Below, in pieces: positions 49,490 through 60,623 of a stretch of 64,000 nt of DNA; the stretch's first letter is position 1, and every line of letters begins with the position of its first letter. The notes below the pieces were generated by a model. That model had not been told where the DNA came from. It ran no database searches and saw only the letters and a list, made by a program, of their open reading frames with translations. The position numbers were made by a program, and so were the translations under genes. Origin of the DNA: Desulforhabdus sp. TSK (GTDB taxonomy: Bacteria > Desulfobacterota > Syntrophobacteria > Syntrophobacterales > Syntrophobacteraceae); assembly GCF_022836495.1 (NCBI RefSeq), contig NZ_BQXM01000014.1, positions 53,544 to 117,543 of the forward strand, in the 5' to 3' direction.

Positions 49490-49840
49490 ATGGCTAATTT
49501 TTTGTTTGTATTGAGCAAAGATGACAATGAGGCAGCAACGCGGTGTTTTCAGTTCGCCAAAGTCGCCCACTCCAAGGGACACAAAGTCAATCTGTTCTTC
49601 ATTGACGGCGGCGTCATGTGGGCCGATTCCACCCGGGATTTGAGCATCAAAACCACCACCGGCGATTGCCCCAATGATTACCTGCCGTACCTGGTGGAAA
49701 AAGAGGTGGAAATCGGTGTGTGTACTCCCTGCGCCAAGAACCGCAAGCTGGATGAAGCGAAATTTTTCCACAATATGGCTCTCGACGGTGGGCCGCACCT
49801 CATCGATATGGCCGCAGAAGCCAAGGTCTTCAATTTCTAG
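49490..49840 (+). CDS. DsrE-family small protein
   Basis: A 116-aa single-domain protein of the DsrE/DsrF-like fold: ANFLFVLSKDDNEAATRCFQ, HKVNLFFIDGGVMWA, and VEIGVCTPCAKNRKL with a Cys pair (Cys82/Cys85 region) in the position used for sulfur handling in relatives. DsrE-like proteins transfer persulfide sulfur, and many copies occur in sulfate reducers. No dsr genes are nearby. RBS AAAAGGAGAAGG precedes ATG. Confidence 0.85.
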   Translation: MANFLFVLSKDDNEAATRCFQFAKVAHSKGHKVNLFFIDGGVMWADSTRDLSIKTTTGDCPNDYLPYLVEKEVEIGVCTPCAKNRKLDEAKFFHNMALDGGPHLIDMAAEAKVFNF

Positions 49841-49892
49841 AGATCTGTGGGACGGGCTGCCCCGCGGTACTCCCCGGAATACCGCGGCGCAC

Positions 49893-51065
49893 CTACGGAG
49901 AAATGGTCACGGGAACGCTCAGTTGGCGTTTGCCCCTCTTGATGCTCAGCGTGTGGTCGAGAGAGTCCTTCCCGAGGGCCTTGTGCAGATCTTCAACGCT
50001 CTCCAAGGGAATCCCGTCGATCTCAAAAAGGATATCCCCTTTTTGAATGCCGGCCTTTTCGGCCGGGCTGCCGGGAGCGATTCCCTGGACTTCAAGGCCG
50101 GTTCCCGACGCGGCGGGGACAAGCATGACACCCAGTCGAGGGCGGTGGGCCGTCGGTTCAAGGGGCTCGGTGATCCAGACGTAGTCGGCAAGATCGGGGT
50201 CGTACAAGCTATCGGGATAATTGACGGGGAGCGGGACAACCGTCTTGAAGGAAGCGGGTGCCCGCATGGAGGTCAGGGCGGGAATCCCTACCCGGTTCAC
50301 GATATGGCCTTTGCCCACAAGGACGACAATTTGCTCCCCTTCCTGCAACTGGGATAGTCTGCCGGCCAGAGTTTCCGCCATGGTTTCTTCCCACGCCAGC
50401 TGTGCCTCGAAGAAGCTTTCGAAATCCTTGATTCCTCCTTTGAGATGGAGCTCGTATTCCTGCCGCACATATTCTCGGTGCTTGGGATCATCCTTGTGAA
50501 AATCGGACGCCACGCGGCTCCGTTCTTCGGGTGAAAGGGAGGCCAGGCCCGAAACGGCGATCTTGCCCACGACATGGCGTGGTGCGTTAAGGGCCAGGAT
50601 CTGGAGCTGTTTTTCCTGAGCAAACGTCAACATGGGCCGATACAGCTCGAAGGGAAACCCCCACACCCCATCCCAGTTCACTTCTTCGATGAAATCCTCC
50701 TGCGAGAGCAAACCACGGGAATAGCGGTCCAGTATGGGTTGAGCTTCCCGGGGAAACATTTCCATGGCAAGGATCAGTTTGGGATTGCGTGCGTAAAGCC
50801 CTTCGAGGATTTTTTGCTGGATGCGATGATCTTCTATACTGGTGTGCGTTTCACCCAGGTAAATGACGCGGATGGTGCTCAGATCGTTCATGAGGGACTC
50901 GAAAGTGACGACAGACCGGCTGTTTGTATTCAAGATATCATCCACCTTGAGACCCTCGACGAGGCTGGGAGGCTTGATGGGCTTCAGGGACGCCAAAGTG
51001 CTGCAGCCCGCTGCAAGAAGCAGGGTCATCCCGAGTAGAGAAGCTTTTGAAAAAACATTGATCAT
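49893..51065 (-). CDS. ChaN-like haem-binding lipoprotein with C-terminal PDZ domain
   Basis: A 390-aa lipoprotein: signal SLLGMTLLLAAGCS with lipobox LAAGC. The ChaN/Tiki-superfamily domain (about 60-280) has VIYLGETHTSIEDHRIQQ, LAMEMFPREAQPILD, ILALNAPRHVVGKIA and VVLVGKGHIVNRVGIP. A PDZ domain (about 305-388) follows: LGVMLVPAASGTGLEVQGIA, GSPAEKAGIQKGDILFEIDG. ChaN homologues bind haem in iron uptake, while Tiki members are metalloproteases. The fused PDZ suggests a protein-binding or protease role. ATG at 51065 has AGGAG nine bases upstream. Confidence 0.88.
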   Translation of the reverse strand: MINVFSKASLLGMTLLLAAGCSTLASLKPIKPPSLVEGLKVDDILNTNSRSVVTFESLMNDLSTIRVIYLGETHTSIEDHRIQQKILEGLYARNPKLILAMEMFPREAQPILDRYSRGLLSQEDFIEEVNWDGVWGFPFELYRPMLTFAQEKQLQILALNAPRHVVGKIAVSGLASLSPEERSRVASDFHKDDPKHREYVRQEYELHLKGGIKDFESFFEAQLAWEETMAETLAGRLSQLQEGEQIVVLVGKGHIVNRVGIPALTSMRAPASFKTVVPLPVNYPDSLYDPDLADYVWITEPLEPTAHRPRLGVMLVPAASGTGLEVQGIAPGSPAEKAGIQKGDILFEIDGIPLESVEDLHKALGKDSLDHTLSIKRGKRQLSVPVTISP

Positions 51066-51223
51066 GAACGGAATCTCCTGCAACGTACTGCGATACGTCT
51101 GTAATGTTGCCCGACCACGAAAAGAGCCGTTATCAAGATGTGTACGCCCGCCTGGGTGGTCGGACTTTCTGCGGCGACACCAGATTAATCCCGTGCGCCG
51201 GGAGAAACAAGGCCAAAGAAATT

Positions 51224-52294
51224 CTAGAGAAGCTGGATCAGCTTTCGGTTTGCGGCGGGAAACGCAAAATCCTGGAGGGCTTCGAGTGTTACCCAGCGGG
51301 CGTCCACGGCCGTTCGAATCACCGGCTGCTGGGTTGAATCCTTCAGGGTACAAAAGTAGGCGTGAAGGGTGACTTTGAAGGATGTGTAGTTGTGGCGGAG
51401 GCGAGTGATTTTATCGAGTCCGCAAATGTCCAGCTCGAGCTCCTCCCGGAATTCCCGGACCAGAGCCGCCTCAGGAGTCTCTCCCTCCTCCACTTTACCG
51501 CCGGGAAATTCCCATAAATGGGGCATCAGCCCGCCCGGGGGGCGTTTTTGAATGAAAACTTTTCCTTGGCACAGCAGAAGGCCAAGGGCCACCTCGATGG
51601 CCTGCAGGCTCTTGCGCTTCGCCATGACGGGCCTGGCTTCGACAGTTCCCTTTCGGCGGCTTTCGCAGGAGCTGTTGACGGGGCATTCACCGCAAAGGGG
51701 GTTCCGGGGCAGGCAGATCAGGGCGCCCAGCTCCATGAGGGCCTGGTTGAATTCCCGCGCCTTTCCGGCCGGGATCAGGGCACGGGCCGTTTCCCAGATG
51801 CGCTTCTGGCTTTCCTTTTCCTTCACTGGGGAATCCATGTCGAAAAGTCGGGCGAAAACCCTTTCCACATTGCCGTCCACAACGGGAAAATCCTGGTTGA
51901 AGGCGACGCTCATCACGGCCCCTGCCGTGTAGCGGCCGATGCCCGGCAGCTTCAGAACGGCGGCGTGCTCACGGGGAAACGTCCCGCCGTTTTCCATCAC
52001 CAGCCGCTGTGCCGCCTTGTGGATGTTCCGCACCCGCGAATAATATCCCATGCCTTCCCAGTACTTCAGGAGCTCCTCCTCCGAAGCTTCGGCCACAGCC
52101 GCAATGTCCGGGAAGCGCTCCATCCAGCGCTGGTAGTAAGGAAGCACGGTCTTCACCTGCGTCTGCTGCAGCATGATCTCGGAGATCCAGATCTCGTAGG
52201 GCAGGTAGCTCCTGCGCCAGGGCAGGTCCCGCTGATGGACGGCGAACCAGTCGAGGAGATTTTTTTGGAGGGTGGCGAATGTTCTACTGGTCAT
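51224..52294 (-). CDS. mutY: A/G-specific adenine glycosylase with MutT-like tail
   Basis: A 356-aa protein. The HhH-GPD core has EIMLQQTQVKTVLPYY, LPGIGRYTAGAVMS and catalytic Asp in VVDGNVERV. The [4Fe-4S] ligands are C-x6-C-x2-C-x5-C (CLPRNPLCGECPVNSSC). The C-terminal MutT-like domain carries a nearly intact Nudix box (GGKVEEGETPEAALVREFRE, then EL) with all catalytic Glu residues. Usually this domain only recognises 8-oxoG, but here it might also hydrolyse oxidised nucleotides. It removes A opposite 8-oxoguanine. Confidence 0.95.
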   Translation of the reverse strand: MTSRTFATLQKNLLDWFAVHQRDLPWRRSYLPYEIWISEIMLQQTQVKTVLPYYQRWMERFPDIAAVAEASEEELLKYWEGMGYYSRVRNIHKAAQRLVMENGGTFPREHAAVLKLPGIGRYTAGAVMSVAFNQDFPVVDGNVERVFARLFDMDSPVKEKESQKRIWETARALIPAGKAREFNQALMELGALICLPRNPLCGECPVNSSCESRRKGTVEARPVMAKRKSLQAIEVALGLLLCQGKVFIQKRPPGGLMPHLWEFPGGKVEEGETPEAALVREFREELELDICGLDKITRLRHNYTSFKVTLHAYFCTLKDSTQQPVIRTAVDARWVTLEALQDFAFPAANRKLIQLL

Positions 52295-52723
52295 CGGTTC
52301 CTGTGCGTCTCTTCATTTCATCTCAATGCACATCGGATTTCAAACAGCCTCAGGGCATGATCGGTCCGATTCCACATTTCAAGCTCCACAATGTCTCTCT
52401 CTGAAACTTGGAAAATCATTTTACCGATTGTATCAACACGTAGTGAATAGGGCAGCCGAAATCAATTCACGTTAGAATTTTGAGAACACCCTTGCGGAAA
52501 AAGTCTCCCCTCTTATCGCAAATTCCTTGCAAGGGTCTCAAGTGCAAAATATGATAAAAAAATTAGGGCAATGTGAGAAGCAGCCTTTCCCATGTATCCT
52601 GCAAAGCAGCAGACCAACCGGCTTTTGACCCGCTGAGAATCAAGAAATCCTCAAGCGGTAGGGAGCTATTCGTGTGCAACACTTGATCGGATTTCCGTCG
52701 ATACTCCGCGAGGGGAGGACAAA
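52295..52723. other. 429-bp gap between divergent mutY and DUF2157 genes
   Basis: Divergent promoters are expected here. CCCTTGC (near 52490) and GCAAGGG (near 52530) form a loose inverted repeat. I see no gene, RNA or operator that I can name. Confidence 0.45.
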
Positions 52724-53881
52724 TTGCGCGCACGCTGGGAACGTTACCTTGAAAGATGGACGAGTATCGGGCTGATTGAATCCGCTGTTGCCGAACGCAT
52801 CCGCGCTTACGAGGCGGAGCAGGAAAAGGTTCAGGGGCTTCGATGGCCCGTGCTGTTGGCAATCAGTCTCGGGGGGTTGCTGTTGGGGGCCGGCGCGCTG
52901 TTGTTTGTGGCGGCTCATTGGGACAGGTTGTCACCGGCTGAGCGTTTCGGTCTTGTTCTGCTCCTGGTCGGCTTTTTCCATGTGGCAGGGGCGATGCTGT
53001 CCACTTACTTCTCCGCGCTTTCCAGTACACTCCATGCTGTCGGCACGGTCTGCCTGGGGGTGGGTATCTTTCTCGCAGGGCAGATCTTTCACTTGCAGGA
53101 GCATTGGCCTGGCGGTCTTATGCTATGGGCCATGGGAGCCTGGATCGCCTGGGGTCTTTTGCGTGATTGGCCGCAAGCGACGCTCGTGGCACTCCTCACA
53201 CCCATGTGGATCGGGGCTGAGTGGATAGAAGCCTCACGCGGCTGGAGCGGCAGCGGCAAAATTCTGGCTGAATGCTTACTGCTATTGGCCATCAGTTATC
53301 TTACGGGGATCTCTCAAGAGAAGGAGTCGCCGACGCGGAAGGCGTTGGCGTGGCTTGGCGGCCTGGCACTGATCCCTGCTGCAGGAGCCGTGATGTGGTC
53401 GGGCACATGGAGTTTCCATGGCGCGCGCTCACTGCCAGCAGGCATTCTTGTACCGGTATGGACAGCGGCCCTGGCGCTCCCTCTTGTCCTGGCATGGTGG
53501 CTTCGCCGCAAAGCTTTCTGGATAAACCTCATTGCCGCGCTTTGGGTGCTCATGCTGGGTGCGACGGCTCTCCAGATGCCTGTGGGGGGCGAAACCCTGC
53601 TGCGCCAAGCTTGGCGCGAGCTCGGGCCGTATGGGATGTGCGCGCTGGGTTCCATCGGATTGATCGCGTGGGGCGTGAAAGAGGCGCGCAGGGAGCGCAT
53701 CAATCTGGGTGTCGCCGGGTTTGCGCTGACAGTGCTATTCTTTTACTTTTCCAATGTGATGGATAAACTCGGCCGTGCGGCGAGTCTCGTCGGGTTGGGT
53801 GTGCTGTTTTTGCTGGGAGGATGGTTACTGGAAAAGATGCGCCGCCGTTTGCTGGCGCGTTTGGAGAAGGGTGCCGCATGA
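52724..53881 (+). CDS. DUF2157 multi-pass membrane protein
   Basis: A 385-aa protein. A short soluble N-terminus (RWERYLERWTSIGLIESAVAERI) typical of DUF2157 is followed by about ten membrane helices, starting LLAISLGGLLLGAGALLFVAAHWDRLSPAERF. It starts at TTG, supported by GGGGAGG eight bases upstream. It overlaps the next gene by four bases (ATGA). DUF2157/GDYXXLXY pairs are widespread and uncharacterised. Confidence 0.85.
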   Translation: MRARWERYLERWTSIGLIESAVAERIRAYEAEQEKVQGLRWPVLLAISLGGLLLGAGALLFVAAHWDRLSPAERFGLVLLLVGFFHVAGAMLSTYFSALSSTLHAVGTVCLGVGIFLAGQIFHLQEHWPGGLMLWAMGAWIAWGLLRDWPQATLVALLTPMWIGAEWIEASRGWSGSGKILAECLLLLAISYLTGISQEKESPTRKALAWLGGLALIPAAGAVMWSGTWSFHGARSLPAGILVPVWTAALALPLVLAWWLRRKAFWINLIAALWVLMLGATALQMPVGGETLLRQAWRELGPYGMCALGSIGLIAWGVKEARRERINLGVAGFALTVLFFYFSNVMDKLGRAASLVGLGVLFLLGGWLLEKMRRRLLARLEKGAA

Positions 53882-54456
53882 AGCCCTGGATCAAAGGTTT
53901 GGTGATAGCCGTGGTACACATAGGCTTGGTGGCGTCACTCGGGGCCAAGCTGCTCTACGATCGTGCAATATATCCCCGCGTTTGGGTACGCGCTGCTCCG
54001 TACGACCCCGACCTTCCCATCCGGGGCCGTTACGTCAGCCTGCAACTGGTCGTCGAGCCCAAAGGGATCGAGGACGCGAAACCGGGGATGGCCTGGCGGT
54101 CGCTGCGATCCGTCATACTGCGTGTCGAGGGCGAGCGCCTGGTGGCCGAGGCGGATCCTCACGAATCCGGGTTCGTTCCTACTGGTTTGCACGTGCAATT
54201 CATCTCTCGGGGCGGCGAGAAGCTGGCAGTGCTGGACCAAAGCGTGGCATTTTTCATCCCCGAGCACATCCCGGATCCCTCTCGCCGTCCACCGGATGAG
54301 GAATTGTGGGTCGAAGTCACGGTTCCGAAGAAAGGCTCGCCTCGGCCCATCCGCCTGGGCATAAAGCAGGGCCAAAACCCGATAGAGCCGCTTCCGCTGA
54401 GCCGGGACAATACTGAAACAGGGGAAAATCATGAAGATATGGTGCGGAAAGGATAG
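53878..54456 (+). CDS. GDYXXLXY-domain membrane-anchored protein
   Basis: A 192-aa protein with one N-terminal membrane helix (GLVIAVVHIGLVASLGAKLL) and an extracytoplasmic domain containing APYDPDLPIRGRYVSLQL, the family signature (GDYxxLxY) in the variant form RGRYVSLQL. Its coupling to the DUF2157 gene is the usual arrangement for this family. Function unknown; the two probably act as one membrane unit. Confidence 0.8.
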   Translation: MKPWIKGLVIAVVHIGLVASLGAKLLYDRAIYPRVWVRAAPYDPDLPIRGRYVSLQLVVEPKGIEDAKPGMAWRSLRSVILRVEGERLVAEADPHESGFVPTGLHVQFISRGGEKLAVLDQSVAFFIPEHIPDPSRRPPDEELWVEVTVPKKGSPRPIRLGIKQGQNPIEPLPLSRDNTETGENHEDMVRKG

Positions 54457-54640
54457 CCTGGCGGCATGCTGGAAGCGGTGATTTGCTTCGGACTTGTATC
54501 TTGGCCATCATAGAGGAACCCGCCGCGAGCAAACCGGCAAAAAGAAGAGCGACCTGTCAGGATTCGCGCGACATACGGAACTTACATCAATTTTCCGCCG
54601 GTGAAACGGTCTAATTCCCGACTAAATAAAGGAGCTTCCC

Positions 54641-55207
54641 ATGTCGGAACCGGCCAAAAAGAAAGCCGTTTACGAAGATCTTTATACCATTCCGGAAAAC
54701 ATGACCGGACAAATCATTGATGGCGAGCTGGTCGTCACCCTCAGGCCATCCAGGAAGCACGGTTTCGCCGCAACGGCGTTGAGCGGTAAGATCGGTACTC
54801 CCTATCAATTTGGTGAAGGAGGCGGACCAGGCGGATGGATTTTCATTGTGGAGCCGGAAATCGGATTCGAAGAGAATATCCTGGTCCCGGATCTTGCCGG
54901 TTGGAAGAGGGAAAGATTTCCTAAAGCGGAAGCCCATAACTGGATTTCGGTTGCACCGGATTGGATCTGCGAGGTCCTTTCTCCACATACCGCTCGTCAT
55001 GACCGAATCGAAAAAATGCGCATCTACATCCGGCACAGGGTACCCTACGTCTGGCTGGTCGATCCCATCCTTATGACCCTGGAAGCGTACAGCATCGAAC
55101 CTGACGGCAGACTTATCCTGAACTCCTTTGTGGGGAATGAAAAAGCACGCGTGGAGCCGTTTCCGGAGCTGGAGCTCGATCTCGGCCTCTTTTGGCTGGC
55201 GGAATGA
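54641..55207 (+). CDS. Uma2-family (DUF820) putative nuclease
   Basis: A 188-aa PD-(D/E)XK-like protein: IDGELVVTLRPSRKHGFAAT (the Glu and Arg of the first motif), FIVEPEIGFEENILVPDLAGW (catalytic Asp), PDWICEVLSPHTARHDRIEKM (the E-x-L-S-P motif) and YVWLVDPILMTLEAY. These are the standard Uma2 blocks. Family members are abundant in cyanobacteria and some environmental bacteria, often near mobile DNA. Role unproven. RBS AAAGGAGC precedes ATG. Confidence 0.88.
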   Translation: MSEPAKKKAVYEDLYTIPENMTGQIIDGELVVTLRPSRKHGFAATALSGKIGTPYQFGEGGGPGGWIFIVEPEIGFEENILVPDLAGWKRERFPKAEAHNWISVAPDWICEVLSPHTARHDRIEKMRIYIRHRVPYVWLVDPILMTLEAYSIEPDGRLILNSFVGNEKARVEPFPELELDLGLFWLAE

Positions 55208-55465
55208 ACTACGAGCAGTTTAGGTACCTCGCCGATCGCTTTGCGCCGGGGGGAAAGCGTTCTGAATGAGCAGACCAGCGGTAATCCTTCCCTGGAAGAA
55301 GACTTGAAGCCTCAGGCCTGAGATCCGCACACAAGGGATTTTCTCATGGAGAACATTCAGATTGAAACGACCCGGATATAGCATGGGGTCGTCTCAATCC
55401 TCATGGGTTGGTTGACCGTTTATTCGTCACCCCGTCAGGAACCTTCGTAGACTTTTGTGCTGCGA

Positions 55466-57715
<2,250 letters not shown>

Positions 57716-57856
57716 TTAAGGTGTTTCACTGTTTGTCCGGCCAACCTCCTGTACGGATGTGTGGCACCATGGCCCCTGACGAGGGGACCACCTGCTGTGC
57801 AATGGTGAACTGCGGAAAGCAAGGGGTGTCAGCCTGGAAACCATTGGCTGTTCTAA

Positions 57857-57969
57857 TACTACAACGAGACATTGCCCTCCCGCGTAGGGTGGCTTTCGCC
57901 CACCAACCAATGCTTTCGGCGCAGAATGGTGGGCAAAGCCCACCCTACACAAGAACTCTCGTTGTAGTA
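57857..57969. mobile_element. 113-bp terminal-inverted-repeat element (TACTACAACGAGA ends)
   Basis: TACTACAACGAGA (57857-57869) is mirrored by TCTCGTTGTAGTA (57957-57969). Inside, GTAGGGTGGCTTTCGCCCAC pairs with GGTGGGCAAAGCCCACCCTAC in an imperfect stem. CTAA occurs on both outer sides and could be a target duplication. No coding capacity; a MITE-like unit in the perR-katG interval. Confidence 0.55.
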
Positions 57970-57972
57970 CTA

Positions 57973-58031
57973 AGAGGCTGTCTAAAAAATGAGTCAATCA
58001 CTCTGAGCAAGCGAATTTTTAGACAGCCTCT
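57973..58031. mobile_element. MITE-like element (GAGGCTGTCTAAAAA family), copy 2
   Basis: AGAGGCTGTCTAAAAAATGA at the left and GAATTTTTAGACAGCCTCT at the right are the same termini as at 8810-8963. This 59-bp copy lacks the inner palindromic insert and so probably shows the simpler ancestral form. It starts three bases after the neighbouring TACTACAACGAGA element. Confidence 0.7.
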
Positions 58032-58120
58032 AAGACAGGCACAAAGTTTTCCACCGGTGTCGACTCATCTTCGTTCCCGTCGTTCGCAAATATTTTCCCG
58101 GGCCAATCCGGCGGGAAGGA

Positions 58121-58582
58121 TCAACTCTCAGCCTTATTCCGGCATTCCGGGCATACTCCAAAGAAGTCAAGGCGGTGAGTGACGATGCGAAAACCCGTTT
58201 CCTCCATCACTTCCTTCGTCAAATCCCGCAGGCTGCTCAGGTCCGGGTCGATGATTTTTTTGCATTGGGTGCAAATCACGTGGGGATGCGGAAACGGTTT
58301 GCTGCCATCGTAGCGATTGCTCCCGTCCGCGAAACCGAGCTCCAGGACTTCGCCCATCTCTTTCAACAGGGAGACGGTCTTGTAAATGGTTGCAAGGCTG
58401 GTGGTGGGAAAATCGGTTCTCACGGTCTCGTAGATCATCTCGACGGTGGGATGTCCCTCGCTGCCGGCCAAAATCCTGAGAACGGCGAGTCTCTGAGGCG
58501 TGACGCGGAAGTTACGGGCTCGCAGCCTTTTGAGCATTTGATCCAGCCTTGCTTCAACCTCAGGACCGTGGTCTTGTTTCAT
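58121..58582 (-). CDS. Fur-family regulator, PerR-like
   Basis: A 153-aa Fur-family repressor with the winged-helix FRVTPQRLAVLRILAGSEGHPTVEMIYE and TSLATIYKTVSLLKEMGEV. HPHVICTQCKKIIDPD and FFGVCPECR hold the structural-zinc CxxC pairs. The His residues in HPH and elsewhere resemble PerR, whose oxidation lifts repression. katG downstream on the same strand is the likely target. No clear Fur/PerR box was identified upstream, although the region at 58590-58620 is AT-rich. Confidence 0.88.
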   Translation of the reverse strand: MKQDHGPEVEARLDQMLKRLRARNFRVTPQRLAVLRILAGSEGHPTVEMIYETVRTDFPTTSLATIYKTVSLLKEMGEVLELGFADGSNRYDGSKPFPHPHVICTQCKKIIDPDLSSLRDLTKEVMEETGFRIVTHRLDFFGVCPECRNKAES

Positions 58583-58831
58583 TGACTTGGCTTCTTTAAT
58601 AAGAGAGTTTAGTTAATAAAGAATAATTTTCCAAAAATATAGCGTCTTCTTCCACTCAAGTCAAACATAAAAAGATGCGGACGTGTCGTCTTCCTGAAAT
58701 GCGCCCGCGATATCTTCAAGGGATGATGAGCACGTTCACGCTCTTTGATGGACTCGTTTGCACGATTTGTGATGGAGAGTCGCGAGAGTGTTGATGTCTG
58801 TTCACTGTTCACCTCCCAATCGATTACTGGT

Positions 58832-59770
58832 TCAAAAGGAAAGAGGGTATTTCATGACGATCGCTGCCAGGGCTTGATCGGAGAGATCCTCCGGTTCCTT
58901 GTTGTCTGGCAGGAGATGGGTGTAGACGGTAGTGAAGGCTTGCAGGGAGTTGGCGATGCGAGCGGAGGCCTCTCGCCCGGCGGGATCTCCGTCGAGCAGG
59001 AGAAGGATGCCGGGGGCCTTGGCGAGCCAGGCAATTTGATCGTCAAAGATCTGGGTCCCGAGAAGAGAGACCACACTGGGAAGGCCTGCCTGAGAGAGGC
59101 GTATGGCAGCCCAGGGGCACTCGACGACAACCACTCCCTCGTGGCGGAAAGGCTCGGCACGGTGGGCATTGTAGAGCACATGAGCCTTGGGGAAGTGCTT
59201 TGGAAAGCGCCACTTGCCAAAGCGAGCGATCCGATCGGCAAGGAGGATGCGGGCGCAGTAGCCGAGGGGACGGCCCTGGATGTCGTGCAGCCGCACGGCC
59301 ACGGTGTTTCTGAGAAAGGCGGAGCTTGGGGTGGTGCCCGCCTCGAAGTAGAGGGCGCAACGGGGCGTGATCTTCTTGATGTGCTGGAGGAAGCGGTGCT
59401 CCGGGTTGAGGGGGATTGAGCGCGTGAAGGGTTTGAAGGATCTGCCCGAAGAGGCAGGTGTCGGCCGGATAGGGTGCAAGGGCGGGTCCTCGACCAGGCG
59501 GTGCAGGTGGCGGGCGGCCTGTGCATGAGAGCATCCGTGGATGCGCCTTACGAGTTCGACGGTGTCCCCGCCACCGCAGGAGGTGAAGCAACGCCACAGG
59601 TTTTTTTGAAGGTGTACCCGAAAGGCGGTGGGATTGTCTCCGCCGTGCAAGGGACAGGGACCCATCAGCTGATCGCCTCTCACCTTGAGGCGAGAGTCCA
59701 GTCCGTAGGCGGAGAGCACCTCTCCAATGGAGACACGGGCTTTGAGAAAGCCAAAGCTATAGGGGTTCAT
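58832..59770 (-). CDS. CHC2 zinc-finger/Toprim DnaG-like primase of a mobile element
   Basis: A 312-aa protein. The zinc finger CPLHGGDNPTAFRVHLQKN...RCFTSCGGGD (C-x2-H...C-x4-C) matches the CHC2 domain of DnaG. A Toprim_N-like core (LRNTVAVRLHDIQGRPLGYCAR) leads to a Toprim domain with VVVECPWAAIRL and the acidic LLLDGDPAGREAS. It lacks the DnaG helicase-binding C-terminus. It is the last of four same-strand genes with ATPase and DDE integrase, so primer synthesis during element replication is a reasonable guess. The start may instead be at 59791. Confidence 0.82.
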   Translation of the reverse strand: MNPYSFGFLKARVSIGEVLSAYGLDSRLKVRGDQLMGPCPLHGGDNPTAFRVHLQKNLWRCFTSCGGGDTVELVRRIHGCSHAQAARHLHRLVEDPPLHPIRPTPASSGRSFKPFTRSIPLNPEHRFLQHIKKITPRCALYFEAGTTPSSAFLRNTVAVRLHDIQGRPLGYCARILLADRIARFGKWRFPKHFPKAHVLYNAHRAEPFRHEGVVVVECPWAAIRLSQAGLPSVVSLLGTQIFDDQIAWLAKAPGILLLLDGDPAGREASARIANSLQAFTTVYTHLLPDNKEPEDLSDQALAAIVMKYPLSF

Positions 59771-59787
59771 CTTTTGGCCGCCTTTCC

Positions 59788-60623
59788 TCAAGAACGTTTC
59801 TTGCCGGTGCGGGGTTGTCTTGCAAAAGTCTCCAGGAAGAGCTTCTCATCGAGCTGGAGGAGCTCCTTTTGAGCGGCGGAATCGAGGAGCTCCGCGGCCA
59901 TGAGGTTGAGCATCCTCAAGTTCCCCAGGCAGTGCTCGGCAAGGGCCTCCATGAGGAGCTCGGTCATGAGGTGCGGGGCTGCGGCCTCATCCAGGGCATG
60001 GTGCAAATAGTCGATGAGTTGCTCTTTGGTCAGAGGCTCCATCATCATCGGCAAGCGCATCCGGGTCCCAAGGGAGACCAGCTGCTCGGAGCGGAGTCGC
60101 TCGGGAAGTCTTGTGTCTCCACACAGGATGGTCGTCAAGATGCACCGGGAGTCGAAGTGGGTGCTCGAGAGGAGCTTTGCTTCATTGAGACAGGGACTCA
60201 CCATTTCCTGGGCTTCGTCCACGAGGAGGACGGGTCTCATGAGAGTGGTCTTGATGTGATGGTGCCAGCGCTCCCTCAACGCCTTGAAGCTTCCGTATCG
60301 GTTGGCGGGTGAGAGATTGACACCGAAGACGACGCTCATCTCGCGGTAAAAATCGCTCAAGGAGCTTTGGGGTCGCTCCATGACACCGACACTCACCCCC
60401 TGAAGGGAGCGAGCCGGTGGGCGATGAGCTGGAGCACCTTGGATTTGCCCATCCCCGGCTCCGCCGAGATCATGGCGAATCCGCCTTCTGTAACCAGGTT
60501 CTCGAGCCTTGAGAAGAAGGGCTCGAAACCGGGGGGGACCCAGATGGATTCGACGGGAATGTTGGGCAAAAAGGGATTCCACTTGAGCCCGAAGAGGGCC
60601 AGCAGTTTCTTGTCATTGCTCAT
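59788..60623 (-). pseudogene. AAA ATPase (ExeA/TniB-like) transposition protein, frameshifted
   Basis: Two frames combine. The first gives MSNDKKLLALFGLKWNPFLP and Walker A ISAEPGMGKSK, then LIAHRLAPFRG and a stop near 60395. The second continues VSVGVMERPQSSLSDFYREM, Walker B PVLLVDEAQEM, LLCGDTRLPERL and a normal C-terminal region. One extra G in the GGGGG run near 60400 would restore a single ~277-aa protein, so this is a one-base lesion, a sequencing error or a slippage site. In related elements the ATPase selects targets and activates the DDE enzyme. Confidence 0.8.

Noticed and set aside
58590..58625. PerR/Fur box upstream of the regulator
   Set aside because: The sequence is AT-rich but does not match the TTATAATNATTATAA or GATAATGATAATCATTATC patterns well.
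58583..58831. Left end of the primase-bearing transposon
   Set aside because: TGTTCACTGTTCACC near 58798 looked like a possible end, but no matching inverted copy was found on the other side.
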